NCBI GenBank assembly: GCA_949752795.1
Contig: OX457058.1
Coordinates: 164,364,223-164,428,222, forward strand
Direction: 5' to 3'
Origin: Hyperoodon ampullatus
Lineage: Eukaryota; Chordata; Mammalia; Artiodactyla; Ziphiidae
DNA length: 64,000 bases
Shown here one piece after another: positions 54,232 through 63,515 of this stretch; positions within the stretch are counted from its first letter, which is position 1, and each line of letters opens with the position of its first letter. A model generated the notes under the pieces. That model saw only the letters and a list, made by a program, of their open reading frames with translations. It made no database searches and was not told where the DNA came from. Both the position numbers and the translations under genes were made by a program.

Positions 54232-54800
54232 ACTTGATAGTTTCCACAGGATTTTCATGCACATGTGCACATTTAATGCCCCATCTCAATTCCAAGAGTT
54301 GGGTTTTAGAAATTCCATTTTAAAATGGAGAACTAGGGACAGGACAGCAGTAAAGACGGAGACATAGAGAATGGACTTGAGGACACAGGGAGGGCGAAGG
54401 GTAAGCTGGGACGAAGTGAGAGAGCGGCATGGATATATATATACTACCAACTGTAAAATAGATAGCTAGTGGGAAGCAGCCGCATAGCACAGGGAGATCA
54501 GCTCGGTGCTTTGTGACAACATACAGGGGTAGGATACGGAGGGTGGGAGGGAGGGAGATGCAAGAGGGAAGAGATATGGGGACATATGTATATGTATAGC
54601 TGATTCACTTTGTTATAAAGCAGAAACTAACTGTAAAGCAATTATACTGTAAAGCAATTGTAAAGCACTGTAAAGCAATTACACTCCAATAAAGATGTTA
54701 AAAAAAAAAGAAAATAACAAAATAAAGTGGAGGACTAGAGGCTTGGAGAGACTGAATGCCTCTTCTAAGACTGACTATACAGCTGGGAAATAACAAAGCC
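54232..54800 (-). repeat. MIR SINE, split by an L1
   Basis: The left part (GCACATTTAATGCCCCATCT, TTTTAAAATGGAGAACTAG) and right part (AGAGGCTTGGAGAGACTGAA, GACTGACTATACAGCTGGG) are the two halves of an antisense MIR. The L1 at 54337-54723 interrupts it. Confidence 0.7.
54337..54723 (+). mobile_element. L1 LINE 3' UTR, 5'-truncated, with tail
   Basis: Sense counterpart of the 3' UTR at 952-1440: GACATAGAGAATGGACTTGA, AGCCGCATAGCACAGGGAGA, GCTGATTCACTTTGTTATAA, CACTCCAATAAAGATG and an A-tail. Flanks AAAATGGAGAACTAG (from 54322) and AAAGTGGAGGACTAG (54724-54738) form a 15-bp duplication with two changes. CTGTAAAGCAATT is repeated three times near 54640-54685, a local expansion before the poly(A) signal. 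No ORF2 sequence is included. Confidence 0.92.
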
Positions 54801-54950
54801 TGCACCACCCATCTTCCCCAGCAAGCTCACTGTTCACCTCCCACCACCATCAGCACACCCACCCTGTGCAGATCCCACTGTGGACCATGAGAAACCCTCA
54901 TGCTCTGCCCTCTCTCATCCCTCCTTGTCTCTGTGCATTCTCTAATCAGG
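54801..54950. other. Non-coding stretch without recognised features
   Basis: Short unassigned pyrimidine-rich segment. Confidence 0.5.
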
Positions 54951-54954
54951 AGTG

Positions 54955-55530
54955 CTAGAAGTTTCCATGTGCCAGAGACTGAGCTAGGTGTCGGGCATAC
55001 TGTGATGAATCAAAGTCCCTGCTTGGACTTCCCTGGTGGCGCAGTGATTGAGAGTCCGCCTGCCGATGCAGGGGACACAGGTTCGTGCCCCAGTCCGGGA
55101 AGATCCCACATGCCGCGGAGCAGCTGGGCCCGTGAGCCATGGCCGCTGAGCCTGCGCGTCCGGAGCCTGTGCTCCGCAACAGGAGAGGCCACAACAGTGA
55201 GACGCCTGCCTACCACACACACACACACACAAAAAGTCCCTGCTTGCATGGAGTTTGCATTCTAGGAAGGAGACAGAGAATAAGCAAGAACGGACATACG
55301 AGATACGAGCTACAAAGAAAACAAAACTCAAGGTGGTGATAGAGTGTGATGGACAAGGCAAGCGTGACTCGGTAGGGTGGTCCAGAAAAGGCTCTCTAAG
55401 GAGAGACACCTGAGCTGAGACCTAGTAAGACAAGGAGCCAATCCCGCAAAAACCTTGGGTGCCGTATCCCAGGCAGGGGGAAGAGCATGTGCAAAGCCTC
55501 TCAAGTGGGAAGGGCTGGACACAGAGGAGG
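54955..55530 (-). repeat. L2 LINE fragment, split by a SINE
   Basis: Left half GTGCCAGAGACTGAGCTAGG, TACTGTGATGAATCAAAGTC; right half CCTGCTTGCATGGAGTTTGC, GGTGGTCCAGAAAAGGCTC, ACCTGAGCTGAGACCTAGTA, AGAGCATGTGCAAAGCCTC. This is antisense L2 interrupted at 55026-55232. Confidence 0.85.
55026..55232 (+). mobile_element. Cetacean tRNA-derived SINE (CHR type), AC-tailed
   Basis: Starts GACTTCCCTGGTGGCGCAG, B box GGTTCGTGCC, ends ACGCCTGCCTACC, with the A-tail replaced by about nine AC units and a short A-run. The duplication AAAGTCCCTGCTTG (55012-55025 and 55233-55246) is a perfect 14 bp. Confidence 0.96.
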
Positions 55531-55589
55531 AACAGGATGTTACCCAAGCTGAGTTAGATGCTTCCTCCATTCTCATCAATGCCCTGTGC

Positions 55590-55730
55590 AAATCCCTGCA
55601 ATAGGTCTTTTCATGCTGTACAGTCTTCACAGACTTTCTTAGTTCTCCGTGGGCATCTATAACTGGGGTCTGTCTCTTTCACCTCTTGGTTCCCGATGTC
55701 TGGCATAATTCCTGCCACATGGTTGATTTC
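55590..55730 (+). repeat. L2 LINE 3' fragment
   Basis: TTCTCCGTGGGCATCTATAA, TCTGTCTCTTTCACCTCTTG, GATGTCTGGCATAATTCC loosely follow the sense L2 3' region. Confidence 0.5.
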
Positions 55731-55734
55731 CAAC

Positions 55735-56490
55735 TTCCCCTGAGATCGGGTCAAGGAGACAATCTGAATTAATTGGAACCTACTCAGAGATACTCTTGAG
55801 CCAGTCGACAGCAGGCCTGAGGTTTTCAGAGATGCTCAGAAGAATCAAAACAAAATCAGAAAGTAAGCGGCTACAGAGTTGAGCAGAAGGGGAAAAAATT
55901 ACCCGCATCTGTAGCTACCTTCTGAAAGATGTTACAAATAAGAAATTTATAAGTGCGTAATTTACAGGATATCTATGACAGAGCCCAGAGTGCTGATTCA
56001 GGGAGAACATAGGTGAGTAATGAGATTTTTATGGGACACTGTGTACAGGTTTGTTCGGGATTTGTAGTCTTGGTTTCTCAGGAATCACGAATGGCTTCCC
56101 TGTCCACTCCCAACCCCTTAGGCTGAAAAATATGGATTCAGACAGGATCCCAATAATACACATTTAAATAATTATATCATCCCTGACAAGGCCTACTCTT
56201 TGGACATGATCCCATGATCTCTCTTTCCCTGGCAGTCCCAGTAAACCCAGCTGGCAGACAGTCCCTTAAGAAGCTGTGGTATTTAGGAAAATGTATTCAT
56301 TTCCACAGCTTGGCCCTTTATCCATTTCTACCTCCCATTCTTTATTTATGAGGCCACATTTGCATGAAAACAAAATCCTTGTTCATCCAAAAGGCATTGT
56401 TAGGCTACGGTTTTCTGAAGACTCTTCTAATTATAGAGACAATCTTGGGATTGGTGCTCAGAATAGAAAGATAACTCATCAATAAATAAG
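55735..56490. other. Non-coding stretch without recognised features
   Basis: No coding frame or named repeat recognised. Confidence 0.5.
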
Positions 56491-56494
56491 TCAG

Positions 56495-56630
56495 TAAGTG
56501 CAGGTTCTAGGGCCAGCTCCACCACTAACTCACAGAGGAAATCACATTTCTAAATGTTTTTTCATGTATAATGAAAGGATTGAACAAGAATAGTAGTTCC
56601 CAGCATAGAGTTCTAGGATGGTTGAACTCC
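56495..56630 (+). repeat. MIR SINE fragment
   Basis: GCAGGTTCTAGGGCCAGCTC, CACCACTAACTCACAGAGGA, TGTTTTTTCATGTATAATG, AAAGGATTGAACAAGAATAG follow sense MIR. Confidence 0.68.
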
Positions 56631-56645
56631 TCAAAATACGCTTTA

Positions 56646-56864
56646 TGTTTTTTGTTTGTTTGTTTCTTTGTTGTACGCGGGCCTCTCACTGTTGTGGCCT
56701 CTCCCGTTGCGGAGCACAGGCTCCGGATGCGCAGGCTCAGCAGCCATGGCTCACAGGCCCAGCCGCTCCGCGGTATGTGGGATCCTCCCGGACCGGGTCA
56801 CGAACCCACGTCCCCTGCATCGGCAGGTGGACCCTCAACCACTGCACCACCAGGGAAGCCCCAT
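56646..56864 (-). mobile_element. Cetacean tRNA-derived SINE (CHR type), full length
   Basis: Begins with (TTTG)n instead of a pure T-run, then the antisense body and end GGGAAGCCCC. Flanks AAATACGCTTTA and AAATACCTTTA form an imperfect target duplication (one base lost). B box complement GTCACGAACC has one change. Confidence 0.92.
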
Positions 56865-56875
56865 AAATACCTTTA

Positions 56876-57030
56876 TTATGCTCACTTTATAGATGAAGCA
56901 ACTTGGACACAGAGAGATCCAGCCAAGTGCCTATGGACATTATAAAGCAAGGTGAGAGGACAGGGCTAGAACCCATGTTGTCTGAATCCCAAGTCCAGGC
57001 ACTTAATCATTATAGTATTCTCCCTCTCTT
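56876..57030 (-). repeat. MIR SINE fragment
   Basis: CACTTTATAGATGAAGCAAC, TTGGACACAGAGAGATCCAG, ACAGGGCTAGAACCCATGTT, TCTGAATCCCAAGTCCAGGC match antisense MIR. Confidence 0.85.
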
Positions 57031-57034
57031 AGTA

Positions 57035-58100
57035 GTTGTAACTTAGTCTTTTCCCTGCTAAAGTTTCCAGGCAATAAATAATGAATACATGTCATTATCT
57101 GAAAAAAGTTCAGAAAAATTTGAAGATTATTTAAAAGTGCCTTAGAAGTCCAGCTGGTGCCACCATGGGGTTCCTTAGTCTAACAGCGGACAACTGATCT
57201 GTCAGCTGCCCAAGTTTCAGATACTGATCAAGCAAGTTCACAGTTGCCATGTTGCTAATTTGTTCATTTCCAGTGAGAAAATAGCTATCAAGCAGACATG
57301 ATAGTGATGTTTGTGGATGAAGCCCAATCCACACAGGGAGCAAGATTAGGAACAGAATTTATTGGTAAGGATACAAAAAAGGCAGGAAGATGAGTGAAAA
57401 GATGCTAATGGCCGAGGTTCCTGATTCTCTGGGACAGAGGCTTGGAGGTGGAGTCTCTCTTGCAGAACAGACCTAGACAGGCTCTGACTCTCTTCAACTT
57501 CTTTCTCATAAGTACTTTCTTTGTCTATAACAATGCCGATAGTCTATTCATCTTTAGGTATTAGCCTAGAAAATATTTTATTTCTAGGATGACTTTACAC
57601 TTTCTCACACTGATCTAAGGCAGTTTTATAGCTTAACCCTCAGAGAACAATCTTACCTACTTCAAATTCCTGTGAAGCATGTTGCTGTGGTCCCTATATT
57701 CTATGTGCAAAAGAGTATCCATGGGTCCAAAATGGACAGAAGGGAAGTGGAGAGCTGTCAGCTGGTAGTCTAGGTCCCTTCGAACACTCAATTCCGAGCC
57801 TTAAATGGGCAAGGAAAAAAATGTTCTTTCCCTTCTTTCCCCTTTCCCGTCAGAGGTTTAAATCTGACACCAGCAATAAGGCATCCTCTGTTTATAATTC
57901 TATCTTAATTCATCATTTACAACAGCTGATCTTATAACCTTCCCTGCTTGTATCATAGTGAAGTGAAAAACTGGTGGGCAGTCAGGGGAAAGGCTTTACC
58001 AACTCCTGTTGCTCTTCCATCAGGATTGCCTGTGAGCATGTTTGTTCTTTTTTTTTTCCCACTTCTCTCCCTAACCCAACACATGAATTAAAAGTCATAA
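57035..58100. other. Non-coding stretch, possible old retroelement remnant
   Basis: No named repeat or gene. 57130-57380 carries a 70-codon minus frame with no recognised family. The wording AGAATTTATTGGTAAGG recalls LTR-type repeats but is not enough for a call. Confidence 0.4.
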
Positions 58101-58102
58101 GG

Positions 58103-58310
58103 GGGCTTCCCTGGTGGCGCAGTGGTTGAGAGTCCGCCTACCGATGCAGGGGACGTGGGTTCATGCCCCAGTCCAGGAAGATCCCACATGCCGTGGAGCA
58201 GCTGGGCCCGTGAGCCATGGCCGCTGAGCCTGCGTGTCCAGAGCCTGTGCTCCGCAACAGGAGAGGCCACAACAGTGAGAGGCCCGCGTACTACCAAAAA
58301 AAAAAAAAAA
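58103..58310 (+). mobile_element. Cetacean tRNA-derived SINE (CHR type), full length
   Basis: Starts GGGCTTCCCTGGTGGCGCAG, B box GGTTCATGCC, ends GCGTACTACC and an A-run of about 20. Flanks AAAAGTCATAAGGG and AAAATTCATAGGG are an imperfect duplication. Confidence 0.95.
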
Positions 58311-58314
58311 AAAA

Positions 58315-58945
58315 TTCATAGGGAACCTGGAAGAACCATCTCAAGCAAGATTCTGATTTTCAGGAAGTCCCAGAGCCATGTCTTTGGGGTAGCCTGCGGG
58401 TAAGTGTCCTATTTTGATCAGAGAATATTTTCTTGGTATTGGCAATACATAGAGAAACAAAATTCTGGAAAAGAGGTTACCCTCTGAGAATTAAACTAGT
58501 AAAATACATGATATGATTGTGATTAGCCATCTGTGAGCATAAAGCAGAAGAGAGCTTGTAAATGTGTCACTGAAGAATTTTCAGACAACCAAACCTCCAA
58601 TAAAGATGATGGGACTAGACTCAGGGAGATGAGTCTGGAAACTGACAGCAACTTAGAAAGCAGAAAACTAATCAATTGCAATGCACTCTGCCCAAAAAAA
58701 TCTTGGGGAGGGGGTGAGACTGCCACTCCAGAGAGCATTCAACACACACTCCCCGGGAGTATGGCCGTCCTGAGCCAAGGGGAGGGAGAGCCCCAGAAAA
58801 AACACCCTACACTTCCTAGAGCATCAATTTTATCTGAAGATCTTGGGGAAACTATATTCAAATAAACATGAATATTTTATAGAGTAGACAACTAAAGGGA
58901 ATATTTTGTGCACCTTGAAGTTTGCAATTGACAAGAAGAGAATAT
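58315..58945. other. Non-coding stretch without recognised features
   Basis: The 110-codon plus frame at 58533-58865 begins MSIKQKRACKCV and is hydrophilic throughout. I recognise no family, so it is not called as a gene. Confidence 0.45.
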
Positions 58946-58947
58946 TT

Positions 58948-59165
58948 GGGCTTCCCTGCTGGCTCAGTGGTTGAGAGTCCGCCTGCCGATGCAGGGGACA
59001 CGGGTTCGTGCCCCGGTCCAGGAAGATCCCACATGCCGCGGAGCAGCTGGGCCCATGAGCCATGGCCACTGAGCCTGCACGTCGGAGCCTGTGCTCCGCA
59101 ACGGGAGAGACCACAACAGTGAGAGGCCCGCGTACTGCAAAAAAAAAAAAAAAAAAAAAAAGAAG
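58948..59165 (+). mobile_element. Cetacean tRNA-derived SINE (CHR type), full length
   Basis: Starts GGGCTTCCCTGCTGGCTCAG, B box GGTTCGTGCC, ends GCGTACTGC and an A-run of over 20. One base is missing in GCACGTCGGAGCC compared with the other copies. Duplication AAGAAGAGAATATTT (58933-58947) and AAGAAGAGAATGTTT (59166-59180) has one change. Confidence 0.95.
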
Positions 59166-59180
59166 AAGAAGAGAATGTTT

Positions 59181-59555
59181 TTCTACTGCTTTCTCCAAGT
59201 CCCTTCTGTACACAGATAGGCAAGCCTTGCCTCAAATGTTTGCTTGCTTGTTAGCTTCATTGTTTAGGGCTGCCACAAATTTGCATATTCTCCAAATGTG
59301 CATATTCTCCCATTTACTCTCTCTCTCTCCTGCAAACACTGAACAGAATTGTCAGATCCAGAACAAGGACTCTCAGCTAGCCCAAGTCACCCAAGCCAAG
59401 TCCTTACCTAAAATTTCAATATGTTGTATCTATCAGGGTCCAGTCAGAAGAAGAAACAACACTGGTAATTTGAACAGTGAAATTTTATCTGTAATGTAAA
59501 GAATTATTAACTAGTAGCAGAGGACTGATGACTGTGGGATAAGGAGTGGGCATGT
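59181..59555. other. Non-coding stretch, TC-rich patch
   Basis: A short (TC)n patch lies at about 59319-59331. 59430-59540 could be an old LTR piece (GGGTCCAGTCAGAAGAAGAA, AATTTGAACAGTGAAATTTT), unassigned. Confidence 0.4.
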
Positions 59556-59557
59556 GG

Positions 59558-59706
59558 GCCAACCTGCCATGCCCATTCATTTATGGATTGTCTGCTGCTG
59601 CTTTCTCATTAAAACATTGAGTTGAGTAATTCTGAACAGACTGTATGGCTGCAAAGCCTAAGATACTCTCTGGCCCTTTACAGAAAAAGTGTGCTAAATC
59701 CTGCTC
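59558..59706 (-). mobile_element. Non-autonomous hAT-type DNA transposon remnant
   Basis: Antisense copy of the family at 9711-9875: GCCCATTCATTTATGGATTG, TCTGCTGCTGCTTTCTCATT, ACAGACTGTATGGCTGCAAA, GCCTAAGATACTCTCTGGCC, CTTTACAGAAAAAGTGTGCT. It retains the left-end part that the 9711 copy has lost. Confidence 0.75.
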
Positions 59707-59709
59707 TAC

Positions 59710-60680
59710 AGAATATAGGAGTAGCAGATATAGGGCTAAGATAGAGCACCCAAAGAAGAACCATCTGAGAAAAAACCACCCACCATGCCAGGCTGAGATT
59801 CAGACCTTGCTCAAGAAGGTGTAGTTAGGGTCCTCTGGATAGTGGAAAATTCACTAAAGTGCTGTAGGTCAGTGCTGGCAAGTTGGAAACTGCCTGCTGG
59901 GGTATAACCAGACTCACCAGGAAGACCCCCATTAGGGTGCCACTGGGAATCACTAGGAATTCACAGATGGGTATCTGCAAAACTCACGGAAGGGTTTTGT
60001 CACTGGGTACCCCACATGGCACTGGCAGCCTCGCACTGCAAGAGCCAGAGATAAAATTATACCAGAAGCCAGAGATAAAATTATACCATAACCCAGAAGA
60101 GGAGCCCCCCTCCTTGCAGTGTCCCTCCAAAGTCCCCTATTGACAAAGCCTGGTGTCAAGCCATCTGGTAAACAAGAAATGTTTACAGGGTACAGCTTCA
60201 GCATCACAAACCAGGGCAAAAAGCATGAATTTGGAACTGAGAAGCAACAAATTAGGTACCAGTGTTAAGAAATATGTTAAAAGAACTGTAATTTCATAAC
60301 TTCTGTTGAGTATTTCTATTTGTAGGTTGAAAAAATCTGAAATTTAGAAATGTGGCTTATGTTAAAAAAAAGCATGTATAACTGCTCTGTCCTCTGAAAC
60401 CCACTAAAATGGCAGTAAAGGAAATTTTTAAGTATAAAGTTCTAATGAATAAAGACAGTAGGAGGAAAACAAAGGAATTTTTTTTTTAACTTCAACAAAC
60501 TTTAGGAAGCCCGAAAGCTAGCCATTAGAGAAGTAGTAAATGATACAGAGTGGGGGCACCTATAACCCAAGATGCCTGCGAGGGGATGTGAAGCAGTTTA
60601 CCCCACAGAAACTTTGAAAGGTGTAGATTTTGGAAGCAGTAGGTATCATACATGTTCAGGGTGAGTACAAGGCTGAAATC
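59710..60680. other. Non-coding stretch, unassigned
   Basis: No gene recognised. It includes the small tandem duplication listed separately and A+T-rich DNA at 60240-60500. Confidence 0.45.
60044..60091. repeat. Tandem duplication, 24-bp unit, two copies
   Basis: GCCAGAGATAAAATTATACC occurs at 60044 and at 60068. Confidence 0.9.
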
Positions 60681-60686
60681 ACAATA

Positions 60687-61069
60687 CATTCGTTTGCTCA
60701 GTCTGAGATAACCAAGTACCACAAACTGGGTGGCTTAAACAACAGAAATTCATTTTCTCATAGTTCTGGAAGCTAGAAGTCCCAGATCAAGGTGTCAGCA
60801 GAGTTTCTGTCTTCTGAGGTCTTTCTCCTTGTCTTGTAAATGACTGTCTCCTCCCTGTGTCTTCACATAGTTTTCCCACCGTAATTGTCTGTGTTCAAAT
60901 TTCCTCTTCTTACAAGGACACAAGTCATATTGGATTAGGGCCCACTCTGATGACTTCATTTTAACTTAATTGCCTCTTTAAAGATTGTCTCCAAATACAG
61001 TCACATTCTGAGGTTCTTCAACATATGAATTTGTGGGGAAGGTGGTACACAAGTCAGCCCGTGAAACAC
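60687..61069 (-). mobile_element. MaLR-type LTR (ERV-L related), nearly complete
   Basis: Antisense order: CCAAGTACCACAAACTGGGT, GGCTTAAACAACAGAAATTC, GTTCTGGAAGCTAGAAGTCC, AAGTCATATTGGATTAGGGC, CCAAATACAGTCACATTCTG, ending GTGAAACACA, the complement of a TG start. This is a common mammalian MaLR-style LTR in minus orientation. No internal sequence adjoins it. Confidence 0.75.
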
Positions 61070-61595
61070 AGGAAACAGTCAGAAGTCTCTTTGTAGAGTG
61101 GTTGGCCCCCATCTCCTCCTTCACCTCAGGAAACCAACCATCTACCTACAAGCACATGTGCACACACACAGGGGATCAGGGGCTTATTCTCAGGAGAAGC
61201 CAAATGGAAAAGGCTCAGGACATTCTTCAAAATACAGGAAAGAGAGGGGTCAAAAGTTGAAAACAAGAGTTTAAGTGACATTTCTGCTTCTATGAATAGG
61301 CCTTACAGATGGGTGATTTCAGAAGTCTTCTTTTGAGAAACCTAAGATCCCCAAATAAATGTCTGCTAGATACTGATGTCAGATCTACAGGTGGCTGTCA
61401 ATCTCAGTATCTTAAAAATTATTTTAAAAGATGTTCAATCTACACTCTCAGTGCTTCTAATCAGTTTTTGAGTCATCACTATTAAATGTGAATGAACAAC
61501 CAGACATTTATAAAAAGCATCCAACATTAGAAGAACCCTAAGCACAATGAAAGCTTTCAACATCTAGGGAAAGCCCGAAATGCAACAACTGAAAG
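61070..61595. other. Non-coding stretch without recognised features
   Basis: No coding frame or named repeat recognised. Confidence 0.5.
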
Positions 61596-61599
61596 AAGG

Positions 61600-61690
61600 A
61601 TAAGGGGAAAGAGAAGGAAGAAGAGAAAGAGGAGGAAGAAGAGGGAGAGGAGGGGAAGGAAAACGGGGAGGAGGGGTGAGAAAGGAAAAC
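61600..61690. repeat. Purine-rich GA/GGA tract
   Basis: About 90 bases almost entirely A and G (GAAGAAGAGAAAGAGGAGG and similar) on the plus strand. The minus-strand serine/phenylalanine-rich frame at 61538-61876 is its translation and not a gene. Confidence 0.88.
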
Positions 61691-61879
61691 TATCAGCCAT
61701 AGTGAATAAGCTAGAAGGAATAAAATCAGAGAGATAAAAAAAAGACATTGAAGATATAAGATGGGATGCTGTATAGGCAATAGTAGAGGAGAGACAATTA
61801 GAAAAAAATGGAAAATTGTTAGTCCAAACAAAAAAAATAACACTAAGATTGGTAAGTAAAAATTGACACATTTCATGAA

Positions 61880-62590
61880 GTAGAAAAATAAAACAAAAAG
61901 CTGAAACTAAGAGGAAAAAAGATAAGACACCTAGAGTATTGACCCAGGAAGCTCAAAAACAGATTAACAAAATAGAAATAAAAAGGAGAGGAAATTATTT
62001 TCAAATTCATATCCAAGAACATTTCCCAGAACCAAAGGATATGAGAATCTCTAGATTGAAAGAACAGCCTACTGTGTCCAGCACAGTGAATGATAAAAGG
62101 CAAACACACAGGCTCTTCATTATGAAATTTCAGGACACCAGAGAGTAAAAGAAAAAAAATCCTATAAATTACCTGGGGAGTGGGAGGAAAGGTCACTGAC
62201 AAAGTGTATGGAATGGACTAATATCAGACTTCTTGACAACAAATCTGGAGATTAGAAAGCAATAAAAAAATGATTTCTCAATTGTGAGGCACAATGATTT
62301 GTAACCTAGCATTATATACCCAGCCAAATTATCAACCAAGTATAGAGGTAGATTAACAACATTTTCAGAAAAGCAAGAATTCAAACATGTAATTATCACT
62401 GTGAAAATCATCCTATGAATTCAGGAGCATGTGCTCCAACAAAGTGAAGGAGTAAACCAAGAGCTTCCAAGGAAAGAGTGGATCCAACACAAGAACACAA
62501 AAAAGAAAGTCCATGATGAGAGCCATGCAGCAGGCCTGGGAGGCAACTGTCCAGATAGAAACATAAGAGGGGAAGCATTTGGAGAGAGAA
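61880..62590 (+). mobile_element. Old L1-related element (HAL1-like) fragment
   Basis: Sense phrases in order: CAAGAACATTTCCCAGAACC, AGATTGAAAGAACAGCCTAC, ATGAAATTTCAGGACACCAG, CAACAAATCTGGAGATTAG, AGCATTATATACCCAGCC, AATTATCAACCAAGTATAGA, ACATTTTCAGAAAAGCAAG. This is a known mammalian L1-derived sequence of HAL1 type. Stops are frequent and no open frame remains. Confidence 0.75.
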
Positions 62591-62594
62591 ACTT

Positions 62595-63180
62595 GGTGAA
62601 AAATAATTAGTTTATAGATTTTTTTTTACCATTTGGAAAATAATATGGATGGATGTATAAGAAATAAAATGAAGCATTAAAAAAAAGTATAAGCACACAA
62701 AAAAGTAAGCAAAATATGAAGAAAATGTTAACTCTAGGGAAAAAAGCAATATATACAAGAAAGAAGATATATTTATGACATAGCTCTTGGTTATTAGCAT
62801 TTTTTTCATAGTAATAATAATGTCAGTCTTGATCAGTGACTTGACCAAAATTCTTTACATCATTTTAATGAGAGTATAGGAAGAAAAGGTAGGTGGAAAA
62901 GGGGTGGGAGGAAAGTAAGAGAACTAAATCCTCATCTATCACAAGAGAATGTCAATACATAATGTCTAAAATTAATACATGACAAGACATGCATTTTATT
63001 TAGAAATATAGAGGTAAGTATGAGAAAACAAAAGCTAAAAGAGTTGAAAGCAATTGTCTACAGGGAGTTGAACTGTAGAGTTGGGAATGGTTAGTTGGGG
63101 ACCTCTGGTTTTCATTATACACCATTTGCTATTTGAATTTCAAACTAGTGCACACATTACTTTATTAAAAATTGAATTTA
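62595..63180. other. A+T-rich stretch, possibly the continuation of the L1-related element
   Basis: A-rich DNA without a clear boundary to the preceding element. No gene. Confidence 0.4.
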
Positions 63181-63183
63181 AGA

Positions 63184-63505
63184 GGCTTCCCTGTTGGCGC
63201 AGTGGTTGAGAATCTGCCTGCTAATGCAGGGGACACGGGTTCGAGCCCTGGTCTGGGAGGATCCCACATGCCGCGGAGCAACTAGGCCCGTGAGCCACAA
63301 CTACTGAGCCTGCGCATCTGGAGCCTGTGCTCCGCAACAAGAGAGGCCACGATAATGAGAGGACCGCGCACCATGATGAAGAGTGGCCCCCGCTTGCCAC
63401 AACTAGAGAAAGCCCTCGCACAGAAACAAAGACCCAATACAGCAAAAATAAATAAATTAATTAATAAACTCCTACCCCCAACATCTTCTTTAAAAAAAAA
63501 AAAAA
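63184..63505 (+). mobile_element. Long-form tRNA-derived SINE (CHR-1-like), full length
   Basis: Starts GGCTTCCCTGTTGGCGCAG, B box GGTTCGAGCC. The tRNA-unrelated part includes GAGCCACAACTACTGAGCC and GCCCCCGCTTGCCACAACTA as in 28242-28615, then an (AAAT)-rich linker and an A-tail. Duplication GAATTTAAGA (63174-63183 and 63506-63515) is perfect. Confidence 0.94.
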
Positions 63506-63515
63506 GAATTTAAGA

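Noticed and set aside
61538..61876. 112-codon hydrophobic minus frame resembling a membrane protein
   Set aside because: It is the complement of a purine-rich tract, giving phenylalanine, serine and leucine runs by composition alone.
7213..63505. Functional tRNA genes within SINE heads
   Set aside because: A- and B-box promoter motifs are present, but the cloverleaf is not preserved and each head continues into a SINE body and A-tail.
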